A stretch of 40,098 bases of DNA from DATKPC01 sp035524275 (lineage in GTDB: Bacteria > Pseudomonadota > Gammaproteobacteria > Burkholderiales > Burkholderiaceae_F): contig DATKPC010000016.1 of the NCBI GenBank assembly GCA_035524275.1, positions 1 through 40,098 of the forward strand, written 5' to 3'. The position numbers were made by a program, and so were the translations under genes. How positions within the stretch are numbered: the stretch's first letter is position 1; the number at the start of each line of letters is the position of its first letter. The notes beneath the pieces were generated by a model. That model searched no databases. It was not told the origin of the DNA and saw only the letters and a list, made by a program, of their open reading frames with translations. Below are positions 1 to 7,840 of this stretch, one piece after another.

Positions 1-333
1 TCCGTCTCCGCGCAGCGCGGCGGCGGCATCCTGGGCGGCCCCCACTACTCGGCGGCCAAGGCCGGCGTGCTCGGCCTGGCGCGCGCGATGGCGCGCGAAT
101 TCGCGCCCGAGGGCATCCGCGTCAACTGCATCACGCCCGGCCTGATCGGCACCGACATCATCAAGGGCAAGCTCACCGAGGAGCGCAAGGCGGATATCGC
201 CGAGACGATCCCGCTCGCCCGCCTGGGCCGCGCCGAGGACATCGGCGGGGCCTGTGTCTTCCTCGCCAGCGATCTCTCGTCGTACTGCACCGGCATCACC
301 CTCGACGTGAACGGCGGCATGTTGATCCACTGA
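1..333 (+). CDS. Short-chain dehydrogenase/reductase, C-terminal part (5' end outside window)
   Basis: The reading frame is open from base 1 to the TGA at 331-333 and encodes the last 110 residues of a classical SDR oxidoreductase, an NAD(P)-dependent alcohol/ketone dehydrogenase. The catalytic Tyr-x-x-x-Lys is visible near the start as HYSAAKAG. It is followed by the family segments REFAPEGIRVNCITPG, the RLGRAEDIGGACVFLASD region and the C-terminal TGITLDVNGG. The Rossmann NAD-binding half lies upstream of the window. A TRAP transporter gene follows 40 bp downstream on the same strand, so this is probably the dehydrogenase of one catabolic operon. The substrate cannot be told from this fragment. 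Confidence 0.93.
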   Translation, partial: SVSAQRGGGILGGPHYSAAKAGVLGLARAMAREFAPEGIRVNCITPGLIGTDIIKGKLTEERKADIAETIPLARLGRAEDIGGACVFLASDLSSYCTGITLDVNGGMLIH

Positions 334-373
334 GCCGCAACGTAGTCCGTTCCTACAACTACAGGAGACACGC

Positions 374-1396
374 ATGACCGCATCCACGTTCCAGCCCGCG
401 CGCCGCCGGATCCTCGCGGGCGCTGCCGCGCTGCCGCTGTTCTCTATCGCCACGCGCCCCGCGCGCGCGGCGGAGTTCAACTACAAGTTCGCCACGGGCC
501 AGGACCCGTCGCACCCGGTCAACAAGCGCGCGCAGGAGGCGATCGACCGCATCCGCAACGCCACGAACGGCCGCCTCGACATCAAGCTGTTCCCGGCCAA
601 CCAGCTCGGTTCCGACACCGACCTGCTGTCGCAGATCCGCAGCGGCGGCGTCGAGTTCTTCAACCAGGCCAGCGTCGTGCTGTCGACGCTGGTGCCGGCC
701 GCCGGGATCATCAACACCGGCTTCGCGTTCCACGGCTACGACGAGGTCTGGAAGGCGATGGACGGCCCGCTCGGCGCCTACGTCCGCGCGCAGATCGAGA
801 AGGTCGGACTGCTGACGATGTCGAAGCCCTGGGACAACGGCTTCCGGCAGGTCACGACGTCGACGAAGCCGGTCAAGACGCCCGAAGACCTGAAGGGGAT
901 GAAGCTGCGCGTCCCGTCGGCGCCGATGCTGTCGTCGCTGTTCACCGCGCTGGGCGCCAGCCCGACGCCGATCAACTTCAACGAGGTCTATTCGGCGCTG
1001 CAGACGAAGCTCGTGGAGGGCCAGGAAAACCCGCTGGCGATCATCGCCACGGCGCGCCTGTACGAAGTGCAGAAGTACTGCAGCCTGACGAACCACGTCT
1101 GGGACGCCTACTGGATCCTCGGCAACCGCAAGGCCTTCGAGCGCCTGCCGGCCGACATCCAGGAGATCGTCAAGCGCGAACTCGACAAGGCCGCGACCGA
1201 CGAGCGCGCCGACATCGCGGCGCTGAGCGTCTCGCTGCGCACCGACCTTGCCGGCAAGGGCGTGCAGTTCGTCGATGCCGACAAGAAGGCCTTCAAGGAT
1301 GCGCTGGCCAAGGGCAGCTTCTACAAGGACCTGCGCGCGAAGTTCGGCGACGAGGCCTGGAAGCTGCTGCAGGACGGCGTCGGGGCGCTCGGGTGA
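374..1396 (+). CDS. TRAP transporter substrate-binding protein, DctP family
   Basis: Periplasmic solute receptor of a tripartite ATP-independent transporter, 340 residues, normal for the DctP family. The N-terminus carries a twin-arginine-like signal (ARRRILAGAAALPL, then ATRPARA before AEF), so export by Tat or Sec is expected. The mature part has the FATGQDPSHPVNKRAQE start and the EVYSALQTKLVEGQENPL segment typical of the family. The ATG at 374 has AGGAG about 8 bases upstream. The stop overlaps the GTG start of the permease gene, so the two are translationally coupled. DctP ligands are usually carboxylates or sugar acids. The neighbouring SDR and split transketolase suggest a sugar-derived ligand, but that is inference. 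Confidence 0.93.
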   Translation: MTASTFQPARRRILAGAAALPLFSIATRPARAAEFNYKFATGQDPSHPVNKRAQEAIDRIRNATNGRLDIKLFPANQLGSDTDLLSQIRSGGVEFFNQASVVLSTLVPAAGIINTGFAFHGYDEVWKAMDGPLGAYVRAQIEKVGLLTMSKPWDNGFRQVTTSTKPVKTPEDLKGMKLRVPSAPMLSSLFTALGASPTPINFNEVYSALQTKLVEGQENPLAIIATARLYEVQKYCSLTNHVWDAYWILGNRKAFERLPADIQEIVKRELDKAATDERADIAALSVSLRTDLAGKGVQFVDADKKAFKDALAKGSFYKDLRAKFGDEAWKLLQDGVGALG

Positions 1397-3252
1397 CCAC
1401 GATGCTGCTGGACGCCCATCCCGCAGCGCCGGCGGGGTCGCTCCCGGCGCGTGCCGAGCAGTGGCTCGGCCACCTGATCGAGGTGCCGGCCGCGGCGCTG
1501 GTGGTCGGCGAAGTCGCCGTGCTGCTGGCCGGCGTCGTCATGCGCTTCGTCTTCAACAGCCCGATTCCCTGGGCCGACGAACTGGCCTCGATCCTGTTCC
1601 TGTGGCTGGCCAACCTCGGGGCGGCGGTCGCGCTGCGGCGCGGCACGCACATGCGCACGACGGCGCTGATTTCGCGATGGAGCCCGCGGGCGCGGGCCTG
1701 GAGCGAGGCCCTGGCGATCGCCGCGCCCTGCCTGATGCTGGCGATCCTGATCGGCCCGATGGCCGACTACGCGCGCGACGAATGGGTCGTGCAGACGCCG
1801 GCGTTGGCGTGGCCGAACACGGTCCGCGCGGCGGCGGTGCCTGTCGGCGCCGTCTTCATGATCGCGATCGGCCTGCTGCGCCTGGCGCGTATCGGCATCG
1901 CCGACCTGATCGGCGTGGCGGCAGCGATCGGCGCGCTCGCCGGCCTGCTCTACCTCGAAGCCGGCTGGCTGCAGTCGATCGGCAACTGGAACCTGGTCGT
2001 CTTCTTCGCGGTGCTGCTGGGCGCCGGCGTGCTGCTCGGCGTGCCGATCGCGTTCTGCTTCGGGCTGGCCACGGTGGCCTTCCTGCTGTGCGTCACGACG
2101 ACGCCGCTGCAGGTCGTCAGCGGCCGGATCGACGAGGGGATGAGTTCGCTGATCCTGCTCGCGGTGCCGCTGTTCATCCTTCTCGGTCACCTCGTCGAGA
2201 TGACCGGCATGGCCAAGGCGATGGTCGACTTCCTCGCCTCGCTGCTGGGCCACGTGCGCGGCGGCCTGAACTACGTGCTGCTGGGCGCGATGCTGCTGGT
2301 GTCGGGCATCTCGGGCGCCAAGACGGCCGACATGGCGGCCGTGGCGCCGGTGCTGCTGCCGGAGATGAAGCGCCGGGGCAACCACGAAGGCGAACTGATC
2401 TCGCTGCTCGCCGCCTCCGGCGCGATGGCCGAGACGGTCCCGCCCTCGCTGGTGCTGATCACGATCGGCTCGGTGGCCGGCATCTCGATTGCGGCGCTGT
2501 TCACCGGCGGCCTGCTTCCCGGCGTCGTGCTCGCGGCGATGCTGGCCGTGCTGGCGCGCTACCGCAGCGCCGAGATCGCCGCGGGGCTGAAGCGCGCGCC
2601 GATGAAGGTCGTCGGCCGGACGCTGCTCGTCTCGCTGCCGGCGCTGGCGCTGCCGGTGCTGATCCGCACCGCGGTCGTCGAGGGCGTGGCCACTGCCACC
2701 GAAGTGTCGACGATCGGCATCGCCTACGCGGTGCTGGCGGGGCTGTTCATCTACCGGCGCTTCGACTGGAAGCGGCTCTATCCGATGCTCGTGGATACGG
2801 CGGCGCTGTCCGGCGCGATCCTGTTCATCATCGGCACGGCCACGGGAATGTCCTGGGCGCTGACGCAGTCGGGCTTCTCGCAGAGCCTGGCGCAGGCGAT
2901 GGCGGGCGTTCCGGGCGGGAAGTACGGCTTCCTGCTGGTCTCGATCGCCGCCTTCATCGTGCTGGGCAGCGTGCTGGAGGGTATCCCGGCGATGGTGCTC
3001 TTCGCGCCGCTGCTGTTCCCGATCGCAAAGGCCATCGGCGTGCACGAGGTGCACTACGCGATGGTGATCATCCTCGCGATGGGCGTGGGGCTGTTCGCGC
3101 CGCCCTTCGGCCTGGGCTACTACGCCGCCTGCACGATCGGCCGCGTGAACCCCGACGTCGCGATGCGCCGCATCTGGCCCTACCTGGGCGCCCTGCTGGT
3201 CGGGCTGCTGCTCGTCGCCTTCGTTCCCTGGTTCTCCATCGGCCTTCTGTGA
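1393..3252 (+). CDS. TRAP transporter permease, fused DctQ-DctM subunits
   Basis: Inner-membrane permease of 619 residues. The first ~190 residues are a small DctQ-like four-helix unit (MRFVFNSPIPWADELASIL motif). The remainder is the large DctM unit with many helices (GVPIAFCFGLATV, LLAVPLFILLGHLVEMTGMA, GANKTADMAAVAP-like segment, FGLGYYAACTIGRVNPD near the end). Fusions of Q and M are common in TRAP systems. The GTG at 1393 overlaps the stop of the receptor gene. An in-frame ATG at 1402 is the alternative start. Together with the upstream receptor it forms a complete Na+-driven uptake system. A transketolase gene starts 38 bp downstream. Confidence 0.93.
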   Translation: MTTMLLDAHPAAPAGSLPARAEQWLGHLIEVPAAALVVGEVAVLLAGVVMRFVFNSPIPWADELASILFLWLANLGAAVALRRGTHMRTTALISRWSPRARAWSEALAIAAPCLMLAILIGPMADYARDEWVVQTPALAWPNTVRAAAVPVGAVFMIAIGLLRLARIGIADLIGVAAAIGALAGLLYLEAGWLQSIGNWNLVVFFAVLLGAGVLLGVPIAFCFGLATVAFLLCVTTTPLQVVSGRIDEGMSSLILLAVPLFILLGHLVEMTGMAKAMVDFLASLLGHVRGGLNYVLLGAMLLVSGISGAKTADMAAVAPVLLPEMKRRGNHEGELISLLAASGAMAETVPPSLVLITIGSVAGISIAALFTGGLLPGVVLAAMLAVLARYRSAEIAAGLKRAPMKVVGRTLLVSLPALALPVLIRTAVVEGVATATEVSTIGIAYAVLAGLFIYRRFDWKRLYPMLVDTAALSGAILFIIGTATGMSWALTQSGFSQSLAQAMAGVPGGKYGFLLVSIAAFIVLGSVLEGIPAMVLFAPLLFPIAKAIGVHEVHYAMVIILAMGVGLFAPPFGLGYYAACTIGRVNPDVAMRRIWPYLGALLVGLLLVAFVPWFSIGLL

Positions 3253-3290
3253 GGCCGGATCCCGAATCCTTCCACGTACAAAGGACCGTC

Positions 3291-4142
3291 ATGCCTGCAT
3301 CGATCGACGAATTGCGCGAGAGCGCCTACCGGATCCGGCGCTACGCGCTGCGGATGGGCGAAGTGCAGGGCCAGGGCTACATCGGCCAGGCGCTGGGCTG
3401 GGCCGACGTACTGGCCGTGGCCTACCGCCATGCGATGAACCTGCGTCCGCAGGAGCCGGAATGGGAAGAGCGCGATCGTTTCCTGCTCTCCCACGGCCAC
3501 TACGCGATCGCGCACTACGCGGCGTTGATCGAGGCCGGCGTGATCCCTGAAAGCGAACTCGAGACCTACGGCAGCGACGACAGCCGACTGCCGATGTCCG
3601 GGATGGCCGCCTACACGCCGGGCATGGAGATCTCCGGCGGCTCGTTGGGCCAGGGTCTCGTCATCGCCGTCGGGATGGCGCTGGGCCTGAAGCAGAAGAG
3701 GAACCCGGCCTTCGTCTACAACAGCATGTCCGACGGCGAGCTCGACGAAGGCTCGACCTGGGAGGCGGCGATGTCCGCCGGCCACCATCGGCTCGACAAC
3801 CTCATCTGCCTGGTCGACATCAACAACCAGCAGGCCGACGGCCCTTCCGGCAAGGTGCTCGGCTTCGAGCCGCTCGCCGACAAGTGGGCCGCCTTCGGCT
3901 GGCACGTGCAGCGCGTGAAGGGCAACGATCTTCCGGCCGTGCTCGCGGCATTCGACGCCGCGCGCTCGCTCGCGGAGAACAAGCCGCGCGTCATCCTGTT
4001 CGACACGCTGATGGGCAAGGGCGTGCCCTTCCTCGAGCAGCGCGAGAAGAACCATTTCATCCGCGTCGATCCGCCCGAGTGGCAGCAGGCCCTCGCGATC
4101 CTCGACCAGTCGCAAGTCCAGCCCGAAGGAGCCTCGGCATGA
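3291..4142 (+). CDS. Transketolase, N-terminal (thiamine diphosphate-binding) subunit
   Basis: 283 residues, the size of the separate N subunit of split transketolases. Early motifs include QGQGYIGQALGWADVLAV and FLLSHGHYAIAHYA. The thiamine-diphosphate/Mg site is seen as SDGE at residues 147-150, closing with NN at 178-179 (DINNQQADG). The ATG at 3291 follows AAAGGA, and a long in-frame extension upstream is a shadow of the permease gene. The stop overlaps the start of the C subunit (ATGA), which implies stoichiometric production. Housekeeping transketolases are single chains. Split versions beside solute transporters are often dedicated catabolic enzymes moving a two-carbon ketol unit. The exact substrate is unknown. 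Confidence 0.93.
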   Translation: MPASIDELRESAYRIRRYALRMGEVQGQGYIGQALGWADVLAVAYRHAMNLRPQEPEWEERDRFLLSHGHYAIAHYAALIEAGVIPESELETYGSDDSRLPMSGMAAYTPGMEISGGSLGQGLVIAVGMALGLKQKRNPAFVYNSMSDGELDEGSTWEAAMSAGHHRLDNLICLVDINNQQADGPSGKVLGFEPLADKWAAFGWHVQRVKGNDLPAVLAAFDAARSLAENKPRVILFDTLMGKGVPFLEQREKNHFIRVDPPEWQQALAILDQSQVQPEGASA

Positions 4143-5149
4143 GCACGGCCACTGCGGAGAAGAAGCCCCGCCTGACCACCTCGGCGATGATCGCGTCGAT
4201 CGCCTCCGAGGGCCAGCGGGTCAAGGCGGCGCCGTTCGGCAAGGCGCTCGTCGAATACGCGGCGAGCCGCCCGGAGGTCGTGGGCCTCACGGCCGACCTG
4301 GCCAAGTACACCGACCTGCACCTGTTCGCGCAGGCGTATCCGGAACGGTTCTACCAGATGGGGATGGCCGAGCAGCTGCTGATGGGCTCGGCCGGCGGCA
4401 TGGCCAAGGAAGGGCTGGTGCCGTTCGCGACGACCTACGCGGTCTTCGGCACGCGGCGCGCCTACGACTTCATCCACCAGGTCATCGCCGAGGAGAACCT
4501 GAACGTCAAGATCTGCTGCGCGCTGCCCGGACTGACGACCGGCTACGGCCCCAGCCACCAGGCCACCGAAGACCTGGCGATGATGCGGGGCATCCCCGGC
4601 CTGACGATCGTCGATCCCTGCGACGCGCTGGACATCGAGCAGGCGGTGCCGCAGATCGCGCAGCACCAGGGCCCCGTCTACATGCGCCTGCTGCGCGGCC
4701 AGGTCCCGCTGGTGCTCGACGAGATCGACGGCTACCGCTTCGAGTTGGGCAAGGCCAAGCTGCTGCGCGACGGCGCCGACGTGCTGGTGATCTCCAGCGG
4801 CATCCTGACGATGCGCGCGCTGGAGGTGGCGCAGGACCTCGCCAGGGACAGCATCGGCGTCGCCGTGCTGCATTGCCCGACGATCAAGCCGCTGGACGAA
4901 GCGGCCATCGTGGAGGCCGTGCGGTACCGGCACCGGATGGTCGTCATCGCCGAGAACCACTCGGTGGTGGGCGGACTCGGCGAGGCCGTGGCGAGCGCAC
5001 TGCTGCGCCACCGCGTGCAGCCCGCGGGCTTCCAGCTCGCCGGCCTGCCCGATGCGTTTCTCGATGCGGGTGCGCTGCCGACGCTGCACGATCGCTACGG
5101 CATCAGCCGCGAAGCGCTGGCGCGGCGGATCAGGGGCTGGCTGGGCTGA
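4139..5149 (+). CDS. Transketolase, C-terminal subunit
   Basis: 336 residues, with the pyrimidine-binding domain and the C-terminal transketolase domain. It completes the enzyme encoded by the preceding gene. Visible motifs are the GMAEQLLMGSAGGMA region containing the catalytic Glu of the pyrimidine site, PFATTYAVFGTRRAYDFIHQ, the HQATEDLAMMRGIPG loop and the C-terminal ENHSVVGGLGEAVAS. The ATG at 4139 overlaps the stop of the N subunit by 4 bases. It is the last recognisable plus-strand gene of the operon. The region just beyond its stop holds the remains of an oppositely oriented GFA-type gene. Confidence 0.93.
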   Translation: MSTATAEKKPRLTTSAMIASIASEGQRVKAAPFGKALVEYAASRPEVVGLTADLAKYTDLHLFAQAYPERFYQMGMAEQLLMGSAGGMAKEGLVPFATTYAVFGTRRAYDFIHQVIAEENLNVKICCALPGLTTGYGPSHQATEDLAMMRGIPGLTIVDPCDALDIEQAVPQIAQHQGPVYMRLLRGQVPLVLDEIDGYRFELGKAKLLRDGADVLVISSGILTMRALEVAQDLARDSIGVAVLHCPTIKPLDEAAIVEAVRYRHRMVVIAENHSVVGGLGEAVASALLRHRVQPAGFQLAGLPDAFLDAGALPTLHDRYGISREALARRIRGWLG

Positions 5150-5569
5150 GGCTCGGATGTCGAACCACGGCGCCTTGCCGGCGACGTGCACGTGCATCGC
5201 CGGCCGCACGCCCGGGTCGTCGTCGAGTGCGCCCAGCAGCAGGCCGTAGATGGTCGGGTCGCTGTCGAAACCGCTGGGCAACGGCGAGCCGCCATGGCGA
5301 CAGAAGCCGCGAAAATTTCCGGGCGAGGATTCGAACCACGTGATCGAGTCCTCGGCGCCGGTCCAGCGGAAATCGGCGGCCTTCAAGCCGGCTCGCGCCC
5401 GAAAGGCGGTGCCATGGGCTTTCCGGCACATCGAACAACGGCGGTACAGGGCCGGCATCCATGGCCCGTGCACCGCGGCCACGGTCGAGATCTTCCACGG
5501 CGCGCAGCGCGTCGCTGGCGACGTCCGCCGCGCGACGCGCGGCAGGCACACGACGCTGGACGAGGACAT
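5147..5569 (-). pseudogene. Decayed GFA/CENP-V family gene (glutathione-dependent formaldehyde-activating-like)
   Basis: A minus-strand frame reads CSMCRKAHGTAFRARAGL, then ESSPGNFRGFCRHGGSPLPS, then a C-terminal PAMHVHVAGKAPWFDI. This is the order of a GFA-domain protein. Three signs point to decay. The N-terminal Zn motif (a G-S-C-x-C-G type start) is not recognisable. The second Cys pair reads FCRHGGS instead of FCxxCGS. No stop codon follows the conserved end, so the frame runs on antisense into the transketolase gene. Convergent insertion or deletion at the transketolase 3' end may have removed the original tail. An intact protein with an unusual N-terminus is less likely. Confidence 0.6.
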
Positions 5570-5637
5570 GCGTCAGCTTCGGACGGAACGACCGGCGCGT
5601 TTGTGGCTCGCGGCGACGTCGTCGCGCCGAGGGAGCC

Positions 5638-6444
5638 TCAGCGAATGTCGACGTCGTAGCGGAAGCGCTCCGCGATCCCGTGCGAGCGCCGCCATTCCAG
5701 CGGTGATCGATCGTAGCCGAACGCCAGGCGCTCGATGACGACGACCGGCGCCCCCGGAGCGAGCCGCAGACGATCGGCGACCACGCCGCGTGCCTGTGCG
5801 ACCGACAAATGCTCTCGCGCCGAGGCCACCGTCTGGCCGCAGTGCCGCTCGTACTGCGGATACAGCAGGTTGCCGAACTCGGCCAGCGGCAGCCGGGCGA
5901 GCGCCGCGAAGCGCGACTGCGGCAGCCAGATCTCCTCGCAGAGGAAGGGCACGTCGTCGAACGAGCGCAGCCGCTCCAGCACGATGGCCCGCTCGCGCGG
6001 CGCCATCCGCAGCGACTCGCCCACCTCCGACGGCGGCAGCCGGACCGCGCGAGACAGGATTCGCCCCTGCGGCACCCGGTCTTCCCCGCCTGCGCGGTGC
6101 CGGAAGAAGCGGAACAGCGAGCCCTCGAAGCTCGGCGTGCGCACGAACGTGCCGCGCCCCGGGGTTTTTTCGAGCAGCCCATCGAGCGCAAGCAGCTCGA
6201 TCGCGTGCCGCACGGTGCCGATCGACGCGCCGTAAGCCCTGCACAGCTCGGCCTCGGTGGGGATCGCCTCGCCCGGCCGCCAGCGGCGCGACGCGAGCTG
6301 GGCCACGAACGCGTCCTTCAGCCGCTGGTACAGCGGAAGGCGCGGATCGGTGGCGGCCAGCGCGTCCAGAGTCTGCGGCGCGTCCGCGGCCGGCGTGCGG
6401 CGCGTGCGTCGGGCGGGGGATGCTTTTCGCGTCGTCGTTGACAT
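5638..6444 (-). CDS. GntR/HutC-family transcriptional regulator with UTRA ligand-binding domain
   Basis: 268 residues. A low-complexity basic start (residues 1-25) is followed by a winged helix of GntR type: LPLYQRLKDAFVAQ, GEAIPTEAELCRAYGAS, TVRHAIELLALDGLL, TPGRGTFV. The rest is a UTRA effector domain ending PLEWRRSHGIAERFRYDVDI. Such proteins repress sugar, amino-acid or aromatic catabolic genes until a small ligand binds. It is divergent from the MFS carrier gene across an AT-rich 105 bp gap and could also control the TRAP/transketolase operon on its other side. Which of the two it regulates cannot be seen from the sequence. Confidence 0.92.
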   Translation of the reverse strand: MSTTTRKASPARRTRRTPAADAPQTLDALAATDPRLPLYQRLKDAFVAQLASRRWRPGEAIPTEAELCRAYGASIGTVRHAIELLALDGLLEKTPGRGTFVRTPSFEGSLFRFFRHRAGGEDRVPQGRILSRAVRLPPSEVGESLRMAPRERAIVLERLRSFDDVPFLCEEIWLPQSRFAALARLPLAEFGNLLYPQYERHCGQTVASAREHLSVAQARGVVADRLRLAPGAPVVVIERLAFGYDRSPLEWRRSHGIAERFRYDVDIR

Positions 6445-6458
6445 GGCCGGGGCCGCAC

Positions 6459-6492
6459 GTTAGGCTTTATTTAAACATATATATCTTTAGGG
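6459..6492. promoter_or_regulatory. AT-rich divergent promoter/operator region between GntR regulator and MFS gene
   Basis: The stretch contains TTTATTTAAACATATATATC inside otherwise very GC-rich DNA, including an ATATATAT palindrome. It lies between the start codons of the divergent regulator and carrier genes, where promoters and a GntR-type operator would be expected. No clear GntR half-site pair can be assigned by eye. Confidence 0.45.
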
Positions 6493-6549
6493 TTGCTCGT
6501 CGGATCCCGGGTTCCACGGTCTCGGCAGCGGCGGCGACTGGAGACCCGA

Positions 6550-7779
6550 GTGTTCCGCTGGTATCGCGATTCCTCCGCCGTCGAGCGCACGACCTTCTGG
6601 GCCTGCTTCGCAGGCTGGGCGCTCGACGCGATGGACGTGCAGATGTTTTCGCTCGTCATCCCGGCGCTGATCGCGGGTCTGGGGATGGACAAGTCCCAGG
6701 CCGGCCTGCTGGGCGGCGTCACGCTCGTCGCCTCGGCGCTCGGCGGCTGGGTGGCCGGCGCGGCGTCGGACCGCTTCGGCCGCGTCCGCACGCTGCAGGT
6801 GACGATCCTCTGGTTTGCCGGGTTCACGTTTCTCTGCGCATTCGCGCCGGATTTCCGGACGCTGATCGTGCTGAAGGCGCTGCAGGGCTTCGGATTCGGC
6901 GGCGAGTGGGCTGCCGGCGCCGTGCTGATGGCGGAGGCGATTCGCCCGGCCAGCCGAGGCCGCGCGCTGGGCACCGTGCAGGGAGCGTGGGCTGCCGGAT
7001 GGGCCGCCGCGGTGCTGCTCTACACGCTGCTGTTCACGCTGCTCGACCAGGCGCTGGCGTGGCGCGTGATGTTCGCCGCCGGCCTGCTGCCTGCGCTGCT
7101 GGTCGTATTCGTGCGCCGATCGGTGCCGGAGCCCGAGCTGGCGCTGCCCGGGGTGCGCTCGCGCGGCGCGGGGGAATCGCTGCTCGCGATCTTCTCGCCC
7201 GAGGTGCTGCGGGTGACGCTGCTGGGCGCCGTGCTGGGGATGGGCGCACATGGCGGCTACTACGCGCTGATGACCTGGATCCCGACGTTCCTGAAGACCG
7301 AGCGCCACCTGTCGGTGCTGGGTACCGGCGGCTATCTCGCAGTGATGATCGTGGCCTTCGCCTGCGGTTGCCTCGCCAGCGCGCAGCTGCTCGACCGCAT
7401 CGGCCGCCGGCGCAACATCGCGCTGTTCGCCGCCTGCTGCGTGGTCACCGCGCCCGTGTACCTGATGTTTCCGCTCACGGATACGCAGATGCTCGTGCTC
7501 GGCTTCCCGCTCGGCTTCTTCTCCGCCGGCATTCCTGCCAGCCTCGGCACCTTGTTCAACGAGCTCTATCCCGCGCGGATGCGCGGCGCCGGCGTCGGCT
7601 TCTGCTACAACTTCGGGCGCGTCGCCTCCGCCGCGTTCCCGGTGCTCGTGGGCTACATGAGCAAGTCGATGCCGCTCGGCGAGGCGATTGGCATCGATGC
7701 CGCGATCGCCTACGGCGTGGTCGTCGTCACGGCGCTGCTGCTGCCGGAAACGAAGGGGCGATCGCTGCAGGCCGCCTGA
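6550..7779 (+). CDS. MFS transporter, aromatic/carboxylic acid:H+ symporter type
   Basis: About 409 residues from the preferred GTG start, with 12 predicted membrane helices. Family signatures are FAGWALDAMDVQMFSLVIPAL in helix 1, the A-type loop VAGAASDRFGRVRTL between helices 2 and 3, GFGFGGEWAAGAVLMAE in helix 4, and a second-half loop LDRIGRRRNIALF. The GTG at 6550 has GGAG six bases upstream. A TTG at 6493 is in frame but has no obvious ribosome site and would add a basic tail. It resembles carriers for aromatic acids, shikimate or sialate-like compounds. The divergent GntR regulator probably controls it. The substrate is not determinable. Confidence 0.88.
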   Translation: MFRWYRDSSAVERTTFWACFAGWALDAMDVQMFSLVIPALIAGLGMDKSQAGLLGGVTLVASALGGWVAGAASDRFGRVRTLQVTILWFAGFTFLCAFAPDFRTLIVLKALQGFGFGGEWAAGAVLMAEAIRPASRGRALGTVQGAWAAGWAAAVLLYTLLFTLLDQALAWRVMFAAGLLPALLVVFVRRSVPEPELALPGVRSRGAGESLLAIFSPEVLRVTLLGAVLGMGAHGGYYALMTWIPTFLKTERHLSVLGTGGYLAVMIVAFACGCLASAQLLDRIGRRRNIALFAACCVVTAPVYLMFPLTDTQMLVLGFPLGFFSAGIPASLGTLFNELYPARMRGAGVGFCYNFGRVASAAFPVLVGYMSKSMPLGEAIGIDAAIAYGVVVVTALLLPETKGRSLQAA

Positions 7780-7840
7780 AGCCGCAGCATGCCCCCACCC
7801 CCACCTCTCAGCCCGCTACCCCGCCACCCCGGAGCCGGTG

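Noticed and set aside
1248..3290. Long in-frame extension upstream of the transketolase N subunit.
   Set aside because: It is an Arg/Gly/Ala-rich shadow of the TRAP permease gene. The conserved protein starts at the ATG at 3291, after a ribosome site.
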